Assembly (NCBI GenBank): GCA_011799875.1
Contig: CM022303.1
Span: 422,772,483 to 422,836,482, forward strand
Source: Thinopyrum elongatum
Lineage: Eukaryota; Streptophyta; Magnoliopsida; Poales; Poaceae
Length of the DNA: 64,000 nucleotides
Direction: 5' to 3'
Position 1 is the first letter of the stretch, and the number at the start of each line of letters is the position of its first letter. The notes under the pieces are model-generated. The model searched no databases, was not told the origin of the DNA, and saw only the letters and a program-made list of their open reading frames with translations. The translations under genes and the position numbers were made by a program. Below are positions 46,681 to 57,419 of the stretch, piece by piece.

Positions 46681-49652
46681 ATGAAAAGAATAAAGCAGAA
46701 CAATGCCATGGCTGTCAAACTTGGCATTAAGGGACTGAGATCCAGTATGGATGCAATGCAATGCAAACGCTCTCCACCTACAGATTCGTGTTCAGAATAT
46801 GATCCTAACAATGATTCTAAGCTAGAGGGAGACCTAAGTCAATGTAGCTCCCTAGTGGAGGAGTCAGAGGAAGATGCGCTATCTTATTCACCCATCAAGG
46901 TGCTTGCTCTAACTTTGGAAGGTTATATTGGTCACACATATCTTGCAACTGATGCTTTGCATTGCTTCTACTTTGTTGCACTGCCATTTGCTTAGTTTAC
47001 ACATCGTGTATGTGAATACGCCTTGCCTATCCAATTTTAGTACATATTCCATCTGTCATCATACCATATTTATCCAATCAAATGCTCTTCTTGTGTATCA
47101 GACATTCAAAAGGAAGAGGGCAATTGCTGATCGCGAAGGAGCGCGGACAAAGTAATTGGAAAAGATAGTGACACCTGATAAATCAAATAGCCCATTAGGT
47201 GTAGTTGCAATATCACCAGACCTAGAAAACATGGTCACAACTCTAGCAGACTCTAGCCCTACTACACTGGCCATCTCTGATGCCCCAACTCAGCAGACCT
47301 CGACTGCAGCAAACAGTATGATGATGCCAGTTGACATAGCACCAGCTCTACGACGCAAAACCCCTATTCTAGCAAAGAGTACACCAAATCCAGTTGCCAA
47401 ATCCCTTTTCGAATGAGAGAGAGCCCCAATTACAGCAAATAGGACCCATGTTCCACTTCTTTCCAGTTTAGAAGACGAAGCTTATATTGTTGTCAGGTAC
47501 TTTGTGTGCATCTTTCCTTCATGGAAAGATTATACCACTGACAAAGAACAATTTCCAATCTTCCTCCGCAACTTATGCGTAAGTAATGTACTAATGTTAC
47601 TACATATGTTTCTGCTGACAGAAGACACAAGATTTCATTCTTCTAAATAGGCGAGGATCAAACTGGATAGTCAAGACGAGCAATGCTTGGTTGCGCTTTT
47701 CAAGCACTCGTTGATGAAGTATCGTTCCTACCTAAGGCAAGCACACTTCAATGGCAAACCTCTAAATGAAATTTCTGTAAAGTCTCTGGTGCTACATTTA
47801 GTAGACAGTGACTGGAATAATCTTGTTACACATTGGTCTTGTCTGCAGCGTAAGGTACTGTCTATGATATCACAACACAATTTTAACTACATTTCTGCAT
47901 GTGCCTTACCGTCTCACTTGTACGAAAACTGTTTGCAGAAGAATATTCATTCTCAAGGGACCACAGAATCTCGCAACTATATTGCACACTTCATTGCTCT
48001 TGTGAGTACCTCTTGCCCTGTATGACCATACTTACTTTCATAGCTGGTTGATTATGTAGCATCACTACACATGTTAGCCTCCTTATCCTCCATTTAGTGG
48101 ACATTATAAGATCCGTATCGACTCTTACATAAATTTAGAATCAACCCAATGCTTTTGAAGAGGTTTAGCTCTAAGTCCTCTTGTAAGGACCGAACGTCTT
48201 CTATCACTGTACTTACATTAATAGCTACTCCCTCCGTCCCATAATATAAGAGTGTTTTGTACAGTACACCAGTGTACAAAACACTCTTATATTATGGGAA
48301 GGAGGGATTGGTTCATTGTGTAGCATTCTGCATCTTATCTCCCTCACCCACCATTTACTAAAAAATATCAGATCTATATTTAATCTTACCAAAAAGTTGA
48401 ATTCATAGACATTGCCAGTGCAGAAGTGTAGCCCATTGCTCTTGTCAGTACATTTTGTCCTGTAACGCTTGTACTTACAGGGTTAGGTAGTTGATTATGT
48501 AGCATCAATCTGCATCTTATCTTCATTATCCTCTATCCCTTCTAGTATTATTATTATATATATAATTACTCTCTATAAAATGTAGAGTACAGGCAATGCT
48601 TATGAAGAATATTCTGTGCTGAAATTCTTGAGTTATCCTTCCCTTGACATGGAGAAGGGCATTATAGAGCCGGTGTTAACTGTTAATGTAAGTCAGTCCT
48701 TCTAAATACTTTATCCTCAACTGTTGTTTAATTTTCTCATACTCCCTATCGTCAACTGATGTTTAGTTTGCTATTTCTATCAGAATGCATGTTCGCAACA
48801 ATTGTAAGTTCCAAGTATTAGTTGTAAAACCAAATTCCTTATTCATACCATGCACATTACTCAATACAGATCAAATGATTTTCTTTAGCCCTGCATGTAT
48901 GCTTGTTTTTGTTGATCTATAATCCAGTGTGTGGTGAAGCAGCCCACATTTGCACCTTATCATTTCCTGCTTTATCTTACTGATGTGGCTGATGATATGA
49001 ACAACATGCCATGCACATTAACCAAAATAGATACAATGATTGTATTTTGCCCTTCATCTATGCTTGTTTTGTTGATATGGTAATCCAGTAGTGTGGTGAA
49101 GCTCCCCGCATTATGAATAATGCCAAATTATGCTATTGACATTTTGAATTGTCTCCTTATTTTCTAATTTGAAATTGGATGGAATTGACAGCACAGTTAC
49201 CATCTTTGTTTATATACATGCAAAACCTGTCATCTTTCTGCTTGTTTCAGGGTGATATGCCTAATGGCATGCACAAGTTTACTGAAGTCTGTGAGACAAA
49301 CCCAACATATATTGCATCAAAAAAGGCAAAACATCTTGAAGATAGTGAGACAACCCCAAAGTCATGTCTTGATGCAGTGTTCAAGTTACTTGAGACTAGC
49401 AGTCACACTAGCTCACAGAATTTGCTGCCTGATTCAGTTTGACTTCTTTAGTCTCAAGTTCAAGTAGAATGGCATTCTGCAACTCAACTTCGACTTGAAG
49501 TCCAATCTCTAAGGAAGATCGCAGAGAACACCAATGAGAACCTCATTGCTAAACAGCTACACCTAGAAGCTATGAATGACATGCTAGGCCGGTCTCACAG
49601 CCTTGCTCAGGTGCTTGAGCAGCAGCTCCCGTGCAAGGCTAACCTTTCTTGA
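46681..49652 (+). pseudogene. TNPA-like gene, copy 2 of CACTA-2
   Basis: Plus-strand exons with plausible splice sites: 46681-46920 (MKRIKQNNAMAVKLGIKG, acidic Ser-rich tail); about 47101-47494 (TFKRKRAIADREG, then a Ser/Thr/Pro-rich section with two stops); about 47652-47853 (DEQCLVALFKHSLMKYRSYL, VDSDWNNLVTHWSC); 47939-48000 (TTESRNYIAHFIAL); about 48586-48688; 49251-49442; and a last piece from about 49458 (ATQLRLEVQSLRKIAENTNE, MLGRSHSLAQVLEQQL) to TGA about 49650. The 'W-x2-LV-x2-W' and 'SR-YIAH' pairs recall plant En/Spm-type (PF03004-like) transposase accessory proteins, and the end is a coiled coil. Several stops indicate decay. Confidence 0.5.
48228..48306. mobile_element. Stowaway MITE (Thalos-like)
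   Basis: Near-perfect hairpin: CTCCCTCCGTCCCATAATAT at the left and its complement at the right, joined by GTACAGTACACCAGTGTAC. Left flank is TA; the right TA is mutated. It lies in an intron of TNPA-like copy 2. Confidence 0.85.
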
Positions 49653-49899
49653 ATTGTCTTGGAAGTGGTCTTGGTTTAGTATTATTTTGTTACACTGCAA
49701 TGGTGCCCAGTTTTTGTAATCTTATTCTTTGTTGCGCTTTATGATCACTGGTGACGAACTTCAATGCCCAGTGGATGTAATATACCATAAATCCTTTATT
49801 GTATAGTGTAGGTTTATTCTAAGTTACTATGCCGTAATTTCTTTATTGTATAGAGTAGGTTTGTTCTTAATTCCTACAAGTTACCGTATATGCCATCAT

Positions 49900-50790
49900 T
49901 GGCTATCTAAAAAAGGCAAAAATATGATGTAGTCAACCGGGCCGAAACATTCGCCTGCATTTTAGCGGGCCACAACTGGGCCGGCACACAACTTTCTTGG
50001 GCCTGCGCTGACTGGCCATTGGGGCCCTTCGTGGACACTGTGCGCCAGGCCCACAACTTACATGGGCCTTCATTGGGCCCAAAGTTTAGTTGGGCCTTTA
50101 GTGGACCCACTGCTTAGTTGGGCCCATGTAGCTTCGTGCCATTAACAGGCTGAATATTCTGCTGGACTGTTACGGCCCAGAAGATACCATGGGCCTTTAG
50201 TAGGCCGAAATGCATGTTGGGCCTCAATTTTCAATAGTCGTCCACGAGCCTTTAGCAGGTTGAAATGTAGACTGGGCCATTGTTGGCCCAGTTATATGAC
50301 GGGCCGTTACCAGGCCGAAACATATCTTGGGCCTTAGTTGGCCAACTAATATCATGGGCCTTTAAGAGGCTGAAAGCTTAGTAGAGGCATCAACGGGCTG
50401 AATTATACGCCAGGCCTTTAACAGGCCCAAAGTCACGTTGGGCTAAACTGTTGGCACCTTGATCACGGGCCATTAGTGGGCCGGATGTCGTGTCAGACCA
50501 TATATGGCCTATGGGCTGCACAGGCCATTCCCAGGCCAAAAGACACACCGGGCTAAAATGGACCCATGTCTACATCGGGCCTCTAACAGGCCGAAATTTC
50601 ACTGAGCCGTAATTGGGCCCAAATACTCCGCGAACAATTAACATGCCAGATCTGGCGGTGGGCCGTAAATGGGCCATGTTTAAGTAGGCCATTAGTGGGC
50701 TAGCCCACTAGTATCTGAGTAAATCATACGGGCCTTTGACTGGGCCGACCTTTTTCACCTATATGGGCCTCTGTTGGGCCCTGCCACGTG
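49900..50790. repeat. GGGCC subterminal repeats, right end of CACTA-2
   Basis: About twenty-five copies of GGGCC(T/A)TTA or CAGGCCGAAA-type motifs spaced 25-45 bases apart. The pattern matches the inverted GGCCCATTTAC array at 5040-5860 in the CACTA fragment. It differs from the TGAACAG repeats at the left end of the same element. Confidence 0.8.
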
Positions 50791-51208
50791 TCGACGTATC
50801 ATCGACAAGTCTCCTCCATTGGATGGATGACATCTGGCCCAGCACAGAGCCGACACGTGTTTCCTCTGACCAATGATAATTTTACACGTGGAAAATCCCC
50901 ATTGGTCCAGGCTGTTAACGGGTTATCGGATCCAAACCGGAACCCGATAGCTTAACGGCAACCCGTTACGGTGGATGCCATGTGTCGGTTACCCTTGACG
51001 AAAGCACTTCCATGACGCGCCATTTATCGTCATGGAAGTGGACACTTCCGTGATGATAATTTTGGTATTGTCATGGAACACTTCTACGACAGCACAAGTA
51101 TGACTATCTTGATTCTGTCATAAAATCGTCATTGATGTACATGCATGACAGAAAATGTGACCTACTGTGACAAACACGTATCATCATGGAAGTGGTTTTT
51201 TTGTAGTG
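50791..51208. repeat. Right terminal segment of CACTA-2
   Basis: Contains several CACGTGT motifs (50795-50890) and then TCATGGAAGTG-type short repeats in both orientations (51003-51190), ending GTTTTTTTGTAGTG. The reverse complement of the outermost bases resembles the left terminus at 10330 over about 30 bases. Confidence 0.85.
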
Positions 51209-51288
51209 CAATTATCAATTAATCTTAAAATACACAAGTATAAGAAAATAATTAGGATCTGCCTAATAAAACCATGCGAAGTGAACTA

Positions 51289-51445
51289 CTCCCTCCCTTC
51301 CTAAATATAAGTCATTTTAGATATTCCAGTATGGACTACATAATGAGCAAAATGAGTGAATCTACACTCTAAAGTATGACCATATACATTTGTATGTAGT
51401 CCATATTAAAATCTCTAAAAGACCTGTATTTAGGAAGGGAGGGAG
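51289..51445. mobile_element. Stowaway-type MITE
   Basis: Ends CTCCCTCCCTTCCTAAATAT and the complement of ATTTAGGAAGGGAGGGAG, 157 bp, with TA on both sides (51287-51288, 51446-51447). A stub of the same MITE is present at 10259-10288 in the tandem copy, so the MITE predates that duplication. Confidence 0.85.
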
Positions 51446-51629
51446 TAGATCCCAAGATTTAATGAATCGTAGTACGGACCATCATACATCCAACAAAATT
51501 GAGTTGATCTATGAGAATCGAAATGTGCAAGCACACCAAGAGGCCAAAATGAAGCACCTGCATAAATCCAGATGGGTGTCGCAAAAGATAGGGTTGTGGG
51601 GTTGGGATGGCGGGAGATGAACTTCTCAC

Positions 51630-51729
51630 CTGGTTGCATATGACAAGGTTTTGGGGTAGACGGCGGGGATTTGTAGACTTCCTCGCCACGGAGTGTCCTG
51701 GCCATCGCGTTGGCCGAAGATGGAGCCAT
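51630..51729 (-). pseudogene. Exon 1 of the CACTA-1 TNPA-like gene
   Basis: Minus-strand ATG at 51729 gives MAPSSANAMARTLRGEEV and SPPSTPKPCHMQP, followed by a consensus donor (CAG/GTGAGAAG). Position and orientation make it the likely start of the gene whose later exons lie at 8777-10106, now 41 kb away because CACTA-2 sits in the intron. The splice phase to the next recognised exon does not match directly, so at least one small exon is missing or the link is wrong. Confidence 0.4.
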
Positions 51730-52180
51730 AGGTCACCAGGAGGGCGGCAGATCTGAGGGAGAAGAGAGGGACGAGGGAGCAGGGAGAGTCAAGTCGTGGG
51801 TATTTAGGAGGAGGCGTTGAAAATTGAGCGTGTTGTTCAAAATCCATGGAGGGAACAAAAACACTGGTAGGAGCAAAAATTAGGAGGGAAAGGCATTTGT
51901 TTGGTCGTATAGGCAAGCACAATTTAGGGCTGGTCCTAAGTATTCAAGTTGTTGTACCAAATAGACGTGATGACCATTCGGGTTTTCTATCCATTTTCTA
52001 CTCAAAAAAGATCCAGCAGAATTGTTGGTCAACAAAAAAGTACACTTCATCAATTTGTATTATTGTGGCCCTATTGGTGAGGTCAAAAAGTCTCTCAACA
52101 ATTTGCAAATGTTTGGTTTGGCATATGCTTATGAATAGGTTTGATCCACCACAATGTGATGCACGATCGAACAGGAGAGG
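51730..52180. other. Upstream region of the CACTA-1 TNPA-like gene
   Basis: No gene recognised. A purine-rich stretch (51735-51800) may be the complement of a CT-rich leader for the minus-strand gene. Confidence 0.35.
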
Positions 52181-53300
52181 TTCACAATGAACAAACCATT
52201 ACATTTTCCATGTGACATGAATAATAATTGAGCACACATCATGTCTTTCATTCCATTGATGATCACATATTCGACCTCACATTCGAACTTGCCACATGAC
52301 GATGTGTACTCGGGGTTTACAAAGACATGATCATTTTGAATCACATTCCGAGAATAGCAGTTTCAAAGTCCCGCAGAGAAGTCGTCCATAATGTATGAAC
52401 CACATTGTACATGTGTTACCCACCCGCTCATGTCTCATATCTCATTTGCTTGTACTTGGTCACCATGGGGGTATACTTTCCATTTCATGATTTTATGGGA
52501 GAGTTTTGCGATGGGCTGCCCTTTACAATTTCCATGTGGCATGAACAATAATTGAGCACGGATCATGTCTTTCGTTCCATTGATGATCACAAATTCGACC
52601 TCACATTCAAACTCGCCATGTGATGATGTGGACTTGGGGTTTACAAAGACATGATCATTTTGAATCACCTTGCGAGAATAGCAGTTTCAAAGTCCCACAG
52701 AGAAGCTATACATAATGTACGAAGCACATAGTACATGTGTTGCCCACCCGCTCACGTCTCGTATCTCATTTGCTTGTACTTGGTCACCATGGGGGGTATA
52801 CTTTCCATTTCATGATTTGACGGGAGAGTTTTGCGATGGGCCGCCCTTTACAATTTACATGTGGCATGAACCATAATTGAGCAGGGATCATGTATTTTAT
52901 TCCATTACCTCACATTTTGAATCACCTTGCGAGAATAGCAGTTTCAAATTCATGCACACAAGGTCTCCATGATGTAGGAACCACATTGTACATGTATTGC
53001 GCACACGCTGACATCGCATATCTCATTTTCTTGTACTTTGTCACACCTTTGCGGTTTTCTTTCGATTTCATGACTTGACGGGAGAGGTTTGCGATGAATG
53101 GACCTTTACATTTTACATGTGTCATGAACAATATTGAGGACGAATCATGTCTGATTCCATTGAGGATCACAAGTTCGACCTCACATTTCAACTTGCCGCG
53201 TGACGATGTGGGACTCAGGGTTTACCAAGACATGATCATTTTGAATCACCTTGCGAGAATAGCTCTTTCAAAGTCATGCACACAATCGGTTTTCTCTTCA
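52180..53300 (-). repeat. 324-bp tandem repeat with an antisense open frame
   Basis: Four copies: two complete (anchors TGATCATTTTGAATCAC at 52328 and 52652, exactly 324 bases or 108 codons apart), one shortened (52914) and one at 53232. On the minus strand each carries a similar frame: NDHVFVNPKSTSSHGEFECE, EVEFVIINGTKDMI, LLFMPHGNCKG, then LSHKIMK. The unit length is divisible by three and substitutions leave the frame largely intact, which suggests a repeated protein module rather than a plain satellite. Stops separate the copies today. I do not recognise the domain. Confidence 0.6.
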
Positions 53301-53471
53301 ATTTTTTATTACAAAAAAAATAAATAAAAGAACGTAGTTTGATTCGTGGCTGTTGGATGCACGATGTATGGCCTCTGTGCCACTGCCTCCTGGCTTCCTC
53401 GGAACACTATGTACCACCAAATGGAGGATCAGCGGCTCCTAATTTGCCTGCATTCTCCTCTGCCTTCTCAC

Positions 53472-54541
53472 ATGAGCTTTGACCGCATCGAGAAGGAACC
53501 TGAAGAACAGTTACCACTGCTCCTCCCACTTCCCTGTCCCATCAGAAAACCGCCCCTCGATTTCTCATCTATTTTCCCCATTCTCTCTATTGTTATTGAC
53601 TTTTTGAAGCACATGGAGCTTCATCCGATCTTTAAGAATCCGAATCTGCATGATGGATTCCACCGGGACCCTCTGTGAAGCTATGAAGGCGAAGGTTAGG
53701 CTATTTGTACTTCTTGCTAGCTAGTTTTTCATTTATTTGGATGAAGCAAACGCCCAAATCTGAACATTTATGTGATTTCTTTGTCATCTGTTTGACATGC
53801 ATGTCAAGGAAAAAGGCCTGCACGGGAGGTTGATGAAGTTGCAGAATACGGAGTCAAGCATCATCGGTTCTTGGATCCTGAGGTACATTTATGTCCTAAT
53901 CTTTCAGGATTTCTTCCTAGTGTTCTGCTGCCTATCCCATAAATCCGGTCATGGGCAACATGGATGATGATTAGGTTCCCCTGATTAGAAATAGAATGTA
54001 CTAAATCTGAACTTCTATATGATTTTCATGAAAATGTTATTTATTTGCATTTCAGTTGTATGATTGTTCCCATGAAGTTCTTCAAATTGCGCATGCCACG
54101 AAGGTTCTGTTGGATATGGAATATGGTACTGCTAACGATGTAGCCATGTCTAATGTCAAGAGCGGCCTATTTTGACCTGCATTTGTTGTTGCATATGCTC
54201 TCCATCGGACTTTATGTCACTGGGACTTCAAGATAGTAGATCATGAAATCAAGGATGTTGTTCTGGTGAAAATTCAAGTACCAAACAGATATTTCATTGA
54301 TTCATGGCTGCAACCTGAAGTTATCAGAAGGCACCGAAGCTGAAGAACTAATGATGGCAACCAAAGTTTCCCACATGATGCCACGTACCCCAGAATTGTA
54401 TGACATCACCAGGACTATCATAATGCCTATCCCTCATAATGCTTTTGAGGATGAAGACGACGAAGATGCTGAAGGTGATGCTAGAGGTGCTGTTGTAGGG
54501 GCTGGCGATGCTGGAGGTGCTGGAGATGCTGGAGCTACTTG
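53472..54541 (+). pseudogene. Unknown gene (CACTA-1 cargo)
   Basis: Plus-strand frames in order: MSFDRIEKEPEEQLPLLLPL, IVIDFLKHMELHPIFKN; after an apparent intron, REVDEVAEYGVKHHRFLDPE with donor GAG/GTACAT; after TTTCAG, LYDCSHEVLQIAHATKVLLD, a TGA, FVVAYALHRTLCHWDFKIVD and VLVKIQVPNRYFIDSW; finally, in another frame, EGTEAEELMMATKVSHMM and an acidic Gly/Ala/Asp-repeat tail. Splice signals and codon-like composition suggest a real but broken multi-exon gene. I do not recognise the family, and the exon joins are tentative. Confidence 0.35.
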
Positions 54542-54764
54542 AACCCTAGTAATTATGACTGCACTTTTATGGAACTAGTGATGTACAAGACTATGTTTAA
54601 GTATGTTCATTGTCTGCCATGTCTGAAGTGGCAAGATATGCAACTGAAGTTTTGTGATGTTCTAAGTGCCAGAAAATATGAACTTATGTGAAGCTTTAAG
54701 TGCCACTATATGTGTGCACATTTAGATGCTTTATGGAACTTCAGATGTATGTCTAATTATATTA

Positions 54765-55090
54765 GGGAAAATTTAGTTTTCGCCACTCTTAGTTTGTTGC
54801 CAAATTCGCTTATGCCACTCTAAAATTTGACATTTCACTCTTGCCACTGTAAATTTTGACTATGTATGACAATTCCCATTTTGTGGCAAAAGCAAAAAAT
54901 ATTAGTTTCACTTCTGCCACTAGTAGCTTTTGATAATGTATCACAATTGCCACTCTTTTTTTGCTTTTGCCATGGAATGTCAATCGTGATACATTGTCAA
55001 AACCTAAGAGTGGAAAAAGTGAAATGTCAAATTTTAGAGTGGCATAAGTATAATTGGCAAAATCTAGAGTGACAGAAACAAAATTTTCCC
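54765..55090. mobile_element. Mutator-type MITE with 9-bp target duplication
   Basis: Long inverted ends of about 75 bases (GGGAAAATTT at left, AAATTTTCCC at right, with GCCACTCTAAAATTTGACAT and its complement inside). It is flanked by a perfect 9-bp direct repeat ATTATATTA (54756-54764 and 55091-55099). The 9-bp duplication and long ends are those of Mutator-like elements. It is non-coding. Confidence 0.9.
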
Positions 55091-55556
55091 ATTATATTAT
55101 GTAGTGTACATATTAATTATGAAGCCAATGCCATATGGTTCACTAAATGTAATGCCAATGCCATATGGTTCTCTAAATGTAATGCCTAAACACAAAAAAA
55201 TAATTCACTGATTTTTCTATGAGCTATATTTTACCTCCAATTCATTCACTCACAACTGAGCCATAGAACCATACGCCGAATGACATGCGGGCCAAGTCCA
55301 TACGAACGGACTCGTCAAATTTTGTGAGAGAAAATCCCCATCCCTCCTTTCTCGCCCCGACCGCCTCGCAATGCCCTCCACCTTCACAACTCTGCTCACA
55401 CACCCGAGGTCGCAGTCAGATGTCATAGTAGATTGCAGCCGCCTGCAAGATACAACTGCCTTTCGCAACTCACCCTAGCGTCGGAGGCTATCCGCTGCGA
55501 CTAACGCCGACATTTCTGTGGCTGCCTACCCACCCCTCCCAGATTGGGGTTTTCTC

Positions 55557-57371
55557 ATGGAAAACAAGGTAAGTGTAATCTGCATCCATATCTTGTAGTT
55601 CTAACTCATAGTCTAACAATGGGTGATAATCCACGATAAGGCAATCGATGTGCATGCATTTTACTGCAGTCTGATTTTAGGATCCTCGTTTCATTGCCCA
55701 CAGGGTCGTGACGTAGGGCGCCTGTGCAGCCTCGGCCAGACAAACAAGTTGTTCAACATCACCATCCGAGAGGACTTAGGAAGTGCATGGTATGTTTGTA
55801 AATATCCATCTCACGTCGACGGTTAGGGTTCTTAAAATTACATGATTTTCTGGAGACTGCATGGTTGTACTTTAGGCCAAATTGGAAATATTGCCTACTT
55901 TACCAACATAGTATTGCTAAATTGGGATAAATGCCTACTACCATTCAACACTGACGTTAATTAGTGGAGAAACTAGTGGGGGTGCCATGGGTGCCATGCC
56001 ACTGACATCAATATGAAAACATTGCCTACTTTACCAACAAAGTACTACTCAATTGGGATAAATTAATGGTACTCCTTTCGTAAACAAATATAAGAGCGCT
56101 TAGATCACTAATTTAGTGATCTAAACACACTTAATATTCCTTTATAGAGGGAGTAGCATGCACCGCTGATGTGAAACTGGAAACTATTTCTATATTACGC
56201 AAATTATTGTTGTATAGTTCAGTCAGTACAACTCATATTTGCATAACTTCCTAAAAATACACAAAAAGTTACTAGTCATCTAAAAGATCTTCTTTTAGTT
56301 CACATACTGAGTAATACTTTGTCATTCACAGCATAATAATATTAGCACATGGAAGTAAAGCTCAATTTTTGGTTACCAAATTTTCTTGTTTGTATGCATT
56401 AGGATATCACTTTTTTAATAGCTAATATTTTAGCTGTTTGTATATTTCAGACCTATATGAATAACACATTATATCTTGATTGTTAACAAATATATCGTGT
56501 CTTACTATTTCTTGCAGTACATCACATGCTTTGCAACAAATCATGTGGAACAAAAGTTTTGCCTGTTCTTAGATGAAGACTCTGCTCTATTCACATTGCA
56601 CACAGGCCATGGATGTACGTTCCAAGTTGTACTCGGTACCGATAGTGAAGGTCGCTCATATTTTCATTCGTGCTTGTGGAGAGAGCTTGCTACACGTTAC
56701 TTACTAAAAGCTGGCACTGAATTGTTAGTGGATATAACACAGCCTGATCTTATCACCCTTCTATCCATACCATCTGAGATCCCTCGATGGACCAACAACC
56801 TAAGTTAGTTTTCTTTCAAAATTTTGCATGTTGAACTAGAACTTAGCAAAAATAACGTATCTCTCCAAACTTACTAATTAGTATTTTCTTTTCATGTGGG
56901 GCTTGTTCAATATGTAGTTAAAGAGATGGTGGTTACTCCTGCATCCAAATTTCACTGGAAAGACATGAAGCATCTCATCAAAATTGTTGGTATAATCGAC
57001 CCCTTACTAAGCGGTTCCATGCTGGAGGCCAGGTGGGAATATGTGTGCCAGTGGTGCATACCTTGAACAGGATGAATTGTAACATTCACAAAATTATGGT
57101 ACAAAGTCTTTTATGTTAAATATGCTCTCAATTAACTATTGCTTCAAACAGTGTCACAATTGTTTTATTTATCTTTTAACAGATGTTACTGCCTTCAGTT
57201 GTTCCTGAATTGATGCCCATACGTGGTCCAATCATGCTAGCTATTGATCAAAACAAGAAGTTCATGGAAAGATACATAATATCCCCTAGAATTGGAACCA
57301 TTCACATTACTAAATGGGAGGTTGTGATGGCAGTGAGTCCGCAGTTGAAAATGGGCTCAAATGATGTATGA
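55557..57371 (+). pseudogene. B3-like two-domain protein gene D (CACTA-1 cargo)
   Basis: Exons: 55557-55568 (MENK, donor AAG/GTAAGT), 55704-55789 (RDVGRLCSLGQTNKLFNITI), 56518-56803 (first B3-like core: GHGCTFQVVLGT, LWRELATRYLLKAGTELLVD), 56918-57098 (WKDMKHLIKIVG; after a one-base shift, VGICVPVVHTLNRMNC) and 57183-57371 (second core: LLPSVVPELMPIRG, YIISPRIGTIHITKWEVV, LKMGSNDV). Exon number, order, junctions and many residues match gene A in CACTA-2. Between exons 2 and 3 the phase does not fit, and exon 4 has a frameshift, so it is probably inactive. Upstream lies a CT/GC-rich leader (55330-55550). A nuclear DNA-binding role is inferred from the fold only. Confidence 0.5.
56072..56153. 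mobile_element. Stowaway MITE in intron 2 of gene D
   Basis: 82 bp between TA dinucleotides (56070-56071, 56154-56155). The central inverted repeat is TTAGATCACTAA / TTAGTGATCTAA and the ends are CTCCTTTCGTAAAC / AGAGGGAG. Typical mariner-derived MITE of grasses. Confidence 0.85.
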
Positions 57372-57419
57372 AGGCATTGAAGGGCTTTTCCTGTTCATTG
57401 ACGACATGTTGTGATGCGC

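Larger units (their letters stand above)
10330..51208 (+). mobile_element. CACTA-2, a 41-kb CACTA element carrying cargo genes and nested insertions
   Basis: The left end is CACTACAAAAAAAATACACA at 10330; the right end is its inverted relative, ending TTTTTTTGTAGTG at 51208. CAA is duplicated on both sides and the empty site is preserved at 10139-10290. Both ends carry repeated TCATGGAAGTG/TCTATGAC-type motifs and then long subterminal repeat arrays. Subtracting the gypsy element, the solo LTR and the hAT remnant leaves about 27 kb, unusually long for CACTA. Internal genes are described separately. No TNP2-like transposase was recognised. It is inserted in CACTA-1, within an intron of the TNPA-like gene. 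Confidence 0.85.
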
